The position numbers were made by a program, and so were the translations under genes. From Thermoplasmata archaeon (GTDB lineage: Archaea > Thermoplasmatota > Thermoplasmata > GCA-020350865): a stretch of 14,972 nt of DNA. Below the pieces are notes generated by a model. The model was not told the origin of the DNA and did no database searches. It saw only the letters and a program-made list of their open reading frames with translations. The stretch spans positions 660,048-675,019 of the forward strand of contig CP070672.1 of NCBI GenBank assembly GCA_020351895.1, given 5' to 3'. How positions within the stretch are numbered: the stretch's first letter is position 1; each line of letters begins with the position of its first letter. Positions 14,077-14,972 of the stretch are shown here, piece after piece.

Positions 14077-14799
14077 TTAGTCATGGAGAGGAATCTTTCC
14101 ATTATATAGTATCATCTCATCCTCATATCGAAACAAAAAGGGATACACCCAAACTCCCACATCGACAGCTTTAAAGAAGATATCCGAAAACTTGGGATCC
14201 GTTTCTTTATTCGGTGCAAAACTCTCGGCATCAGGTCTGAACACAAGAATCATAATAACAGCTTCGTCTCCTTTCTCTTTTGCCTTTATCAAATGTTGCA
14301 GGTGCCTCCTTCCCCTTTCAGTTGGTGCATCAGGAAAAAGGGCAACACCTTCTTTAGCTAGGGTGCATCCCTTTACCTCCACCCAAATCTTCTTCCCGCT
14401 ATTCTTGGTCAAAAGAAAATCCAGCCTGCTTTTTCCGAACTTGGCTTCAGGTTTGAAACTTTTTATCCCACCAAAGGGACTAACTTCTGGATTCTTTATG
14501 ATCCATTCTGCAATTTGTCTGTGAAAACCCGAGCGAACTAGGATCCATTCCTTGTTGTGATTGGCTGCAATTAAATCCCATTTGGTCTTACGGTTCTTGG
14601 TTGTAGCTTTTCTCAAAAGTACCTGGTTCTTAGGATAAAGGAGCTCCTTGAGCCTCCCTGGATCATGAACATGCACCTTTACTTTCCTCTTCTTCTCCTT
14701 CTTCGAGCTCGTTATGTCTGCAATACCCAAGAACCTGTTTGGCCTTGACCTGAAAATCCCTTTTGCATCCCAGGGAATCTCCATGACAGGAATCGACAT
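14077..14799 (-). CDS. sfsA: SfsA family DNA/RNA nuclease
   Basis: A 240-residue SfsA protein, named in E. coli for sugar fermentation stimulation and regarded as a PD-(D/E)xK-type nuclease with an OB-fold N-terminus. Visible hallmarks: RPNRFLG at 19-25, HVHDPGRLKELL at 43-54, KFGKSRLDFLL with Asp127, IWVEVKGCTL with Glu141 and Lys143, and the signature ALFPDAPTERGRRHLQHL at 153-170. The catalytic Asp/Glu/Lys set is intact. The start at 14799 has AAAGGAG nine bases ahead. It lies upstream of rqcH on the same strand, 93 bases away, but rqcH has its own TATA box. The physiological substrate in archaea is unknown. Confidence 0.93.
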   Translation of the reverse strand: MSIPVMEIPWDAKGIFRSRPNRFLGIADITSSKKEKKRKVKVHVHDPGRLKELLYPKNQVLLRKATTKNRKTKWDLIAANHNKEWILVRSGFHRQIAEWIIKNPEVSPFGGIKSFKPEAKFGKSRLDFLLTKNSGKKIWVEVKGCTLAKEGVALFPDAPTERGRRHLQHLIKAKEKGDEAVIMILVFRPDAESFAPNKETDPKFSDIFFKAVDVGVWVYPFLFRYEDEMILYNGKIPLHD

Positions 14800-14830
14800 T
14801 CATTGATTCTCCTTTTTCCACCATAATCGA

Positions 14831-14845
14831 GTATACATATAAAAA
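14831..14845. promoter_or_regulatory. Shared TATA region between sfsA and tRNA-Thr
   Basis: The plus strand reads GTATACATATAAAAA. Read leftward it is a TATA box (TTTTTATATG) about 40 bases ahead of the sfsA ATG at 14799; read rightward it is CATATAAAA about 45 bases ahead of the tRNA-Thr gene. One element could serve either or both. Confidence 0.4.
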
Positions 14846-14884
14846 CCTATAAGAATGAAGAGGAATATTGTGGGTGCATCATAT

Positions 14885-14972
14885 GCCACTGTGGCTTAGA
14901 GGTACACTCAGGATCTTTGGGGATCCAGTGCTTTAAATAGCGATTCCTTGGTAAGGAATAGGTCGGGGGTTC
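14885..14972 (+). tRNA. tRNA-Thr (anticodon GGT) with a D-loop intron, 3' end outside the window
   Basis: Read straight through, the gene looks broken. Removing 33 bases (14904-14936) gives a normal tRNA: acceptor 5' strand GCCACTG (14885-14891), T8 G9, D-arm GCTTAGAGGT+ATAGC with G18-G19 and A21, base 26 G, anticodon stem ATTCC/GGAAT closing the seven-base loop TTGGTAA, anticodon GGT (14950-14952), five-base variable loop AGGTC, T-stem GGGGG and the TTC of the T-loop at the last base of the window. It decodes ACC and ACU. The anticodon position (37/38), the usual archaeal intron site, is empty. The missing 3' part should supply CCCCC and CAGTGGC. Confidence 0.9.
14904..14936 (+). other. 33-nt bulge-helix-bulge intron at tRNA position 20/21
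   Basis: The boundaries follow from the splicing motif. Exon AGAG (14898-14901) pairs with intron CTTT (14931-14934) as the four-base central helix. GTA (14902-14904) and AAA (14935-14937) are the two three-base bulges, each cut after its second base. The outer helix is GCTT with TAGC (three pairs plus one T-T mismatch). The inner helix is CACT with AGTG, a two-base bulge (CA), then GGATC with GATCC around loop TTTGGG. Joining T14903 to A14937 restores the D-arm. Confidence 0.85.

Noticed and set aside
14885..14972. A tRNA-Pro reading with anticodon TGG from the hairpin at 14911-14926
   Set aside because: The hairpin GGATC/GATCC has only a six-base loop and no seven-base loop can be formed with a paired stem; the downstream TTGGTAA loop with a perfect five-base stem and the BHB motif explain the region better.
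14885..14972. tRNA-Thr as a pseudogene broken by an insertion
   Set aside because: Inserted bases have exact bulge-helix-bulge boundaries and every visible invariant tRNA position is intact after removal.
1..14972. Mobile elements, integrase, attachment sites, toxin-antitoxin or defence genes
   Set aside because: No transposase, integrase or defence-type motif found in any credible frame; no terminal inverted repeats or target duplications noticed around the tRNAs.

Overview
The window reads as chromosomal DNA of an archaeon, most likely a Thermoplasmatota-type (euryarchaeal) lineage. The signs are archaeal TATA/BRE promoters 25-35 bases ahead of starts, a mix of leadered (GGAGG/GGTGA Shine-Dalgarno) and apparently leaderless genes, an archaeal-type RqcH/NEMF protein, an Lrp/AsnC regulator, and a tRNA gene with a bulge-helix-bulge intron. 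Several surface proteins end in a cytoplasmic zinc ribbon, a style I associate with that group. The lineage is inference; no rRNA or ribosomal marker is present.

Layout. 1-1270 (minus strand): the start of an unidentified gene with a very basic N-terminus, a FabG/PhaB-like ketoacyl reductase, and a possible small membrane protein whose stop codon lies inside the reductase's Shine-Dalgarno. 1271-1481: a divergent promoter region with a 15-bp palindrome. 1482-1937 (plus): an Lrp/AsnC regulator that seems to lack a normal start codon. 2007-5243 (minus): a 1078-residue surface protein made of seven exact 42-residue propeller blades, 40-residue Asp-rich calcium-binding repeats, a long sequon-rich stalk, a membrane anchor and a cytoplasmic zinc ribbon. 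5337-6990 (minus): an AtuA-family protein and its small partner, overlapping by 8 bases. 7121-9316 (minus): a second surface protein with a membrane anchor, Pro-rich tail and terminal zinc ribbon. 9478-11736 (plus): a 752-residue Glu/Pro/Lys polyampholyte with a central zinc ribbon. 11883-11956: tRNA-Arg(GCG). 12040-13983 (minus): RqcH. 14077-14799 (minus): SfsA nuclease. 14885-end (plus): a tRNA-Thr(GGT) gene cut by the window edge, carrying a 33-nt intron in the D-loop.

How the genes relate. fabG and the gene after it look co-transcribed, and the divergent Lrp gene is the obvious candidate regulator. The two AtuA genes are a translationally coupled unit for acyl-CoA or isoprenoid-type catabolism. 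The three large proteins between 2007 and 11736 are not homologous overall but share a four-cysteine ribbon joined to long extended or disordered regions. RqcH, SfsA and the two tRNAs are housekeeping genes. The most unusual items are the D-loop intron in tRNA-Thr, the zinc-ribbon protein cluster, and the start of the Lrp gene.
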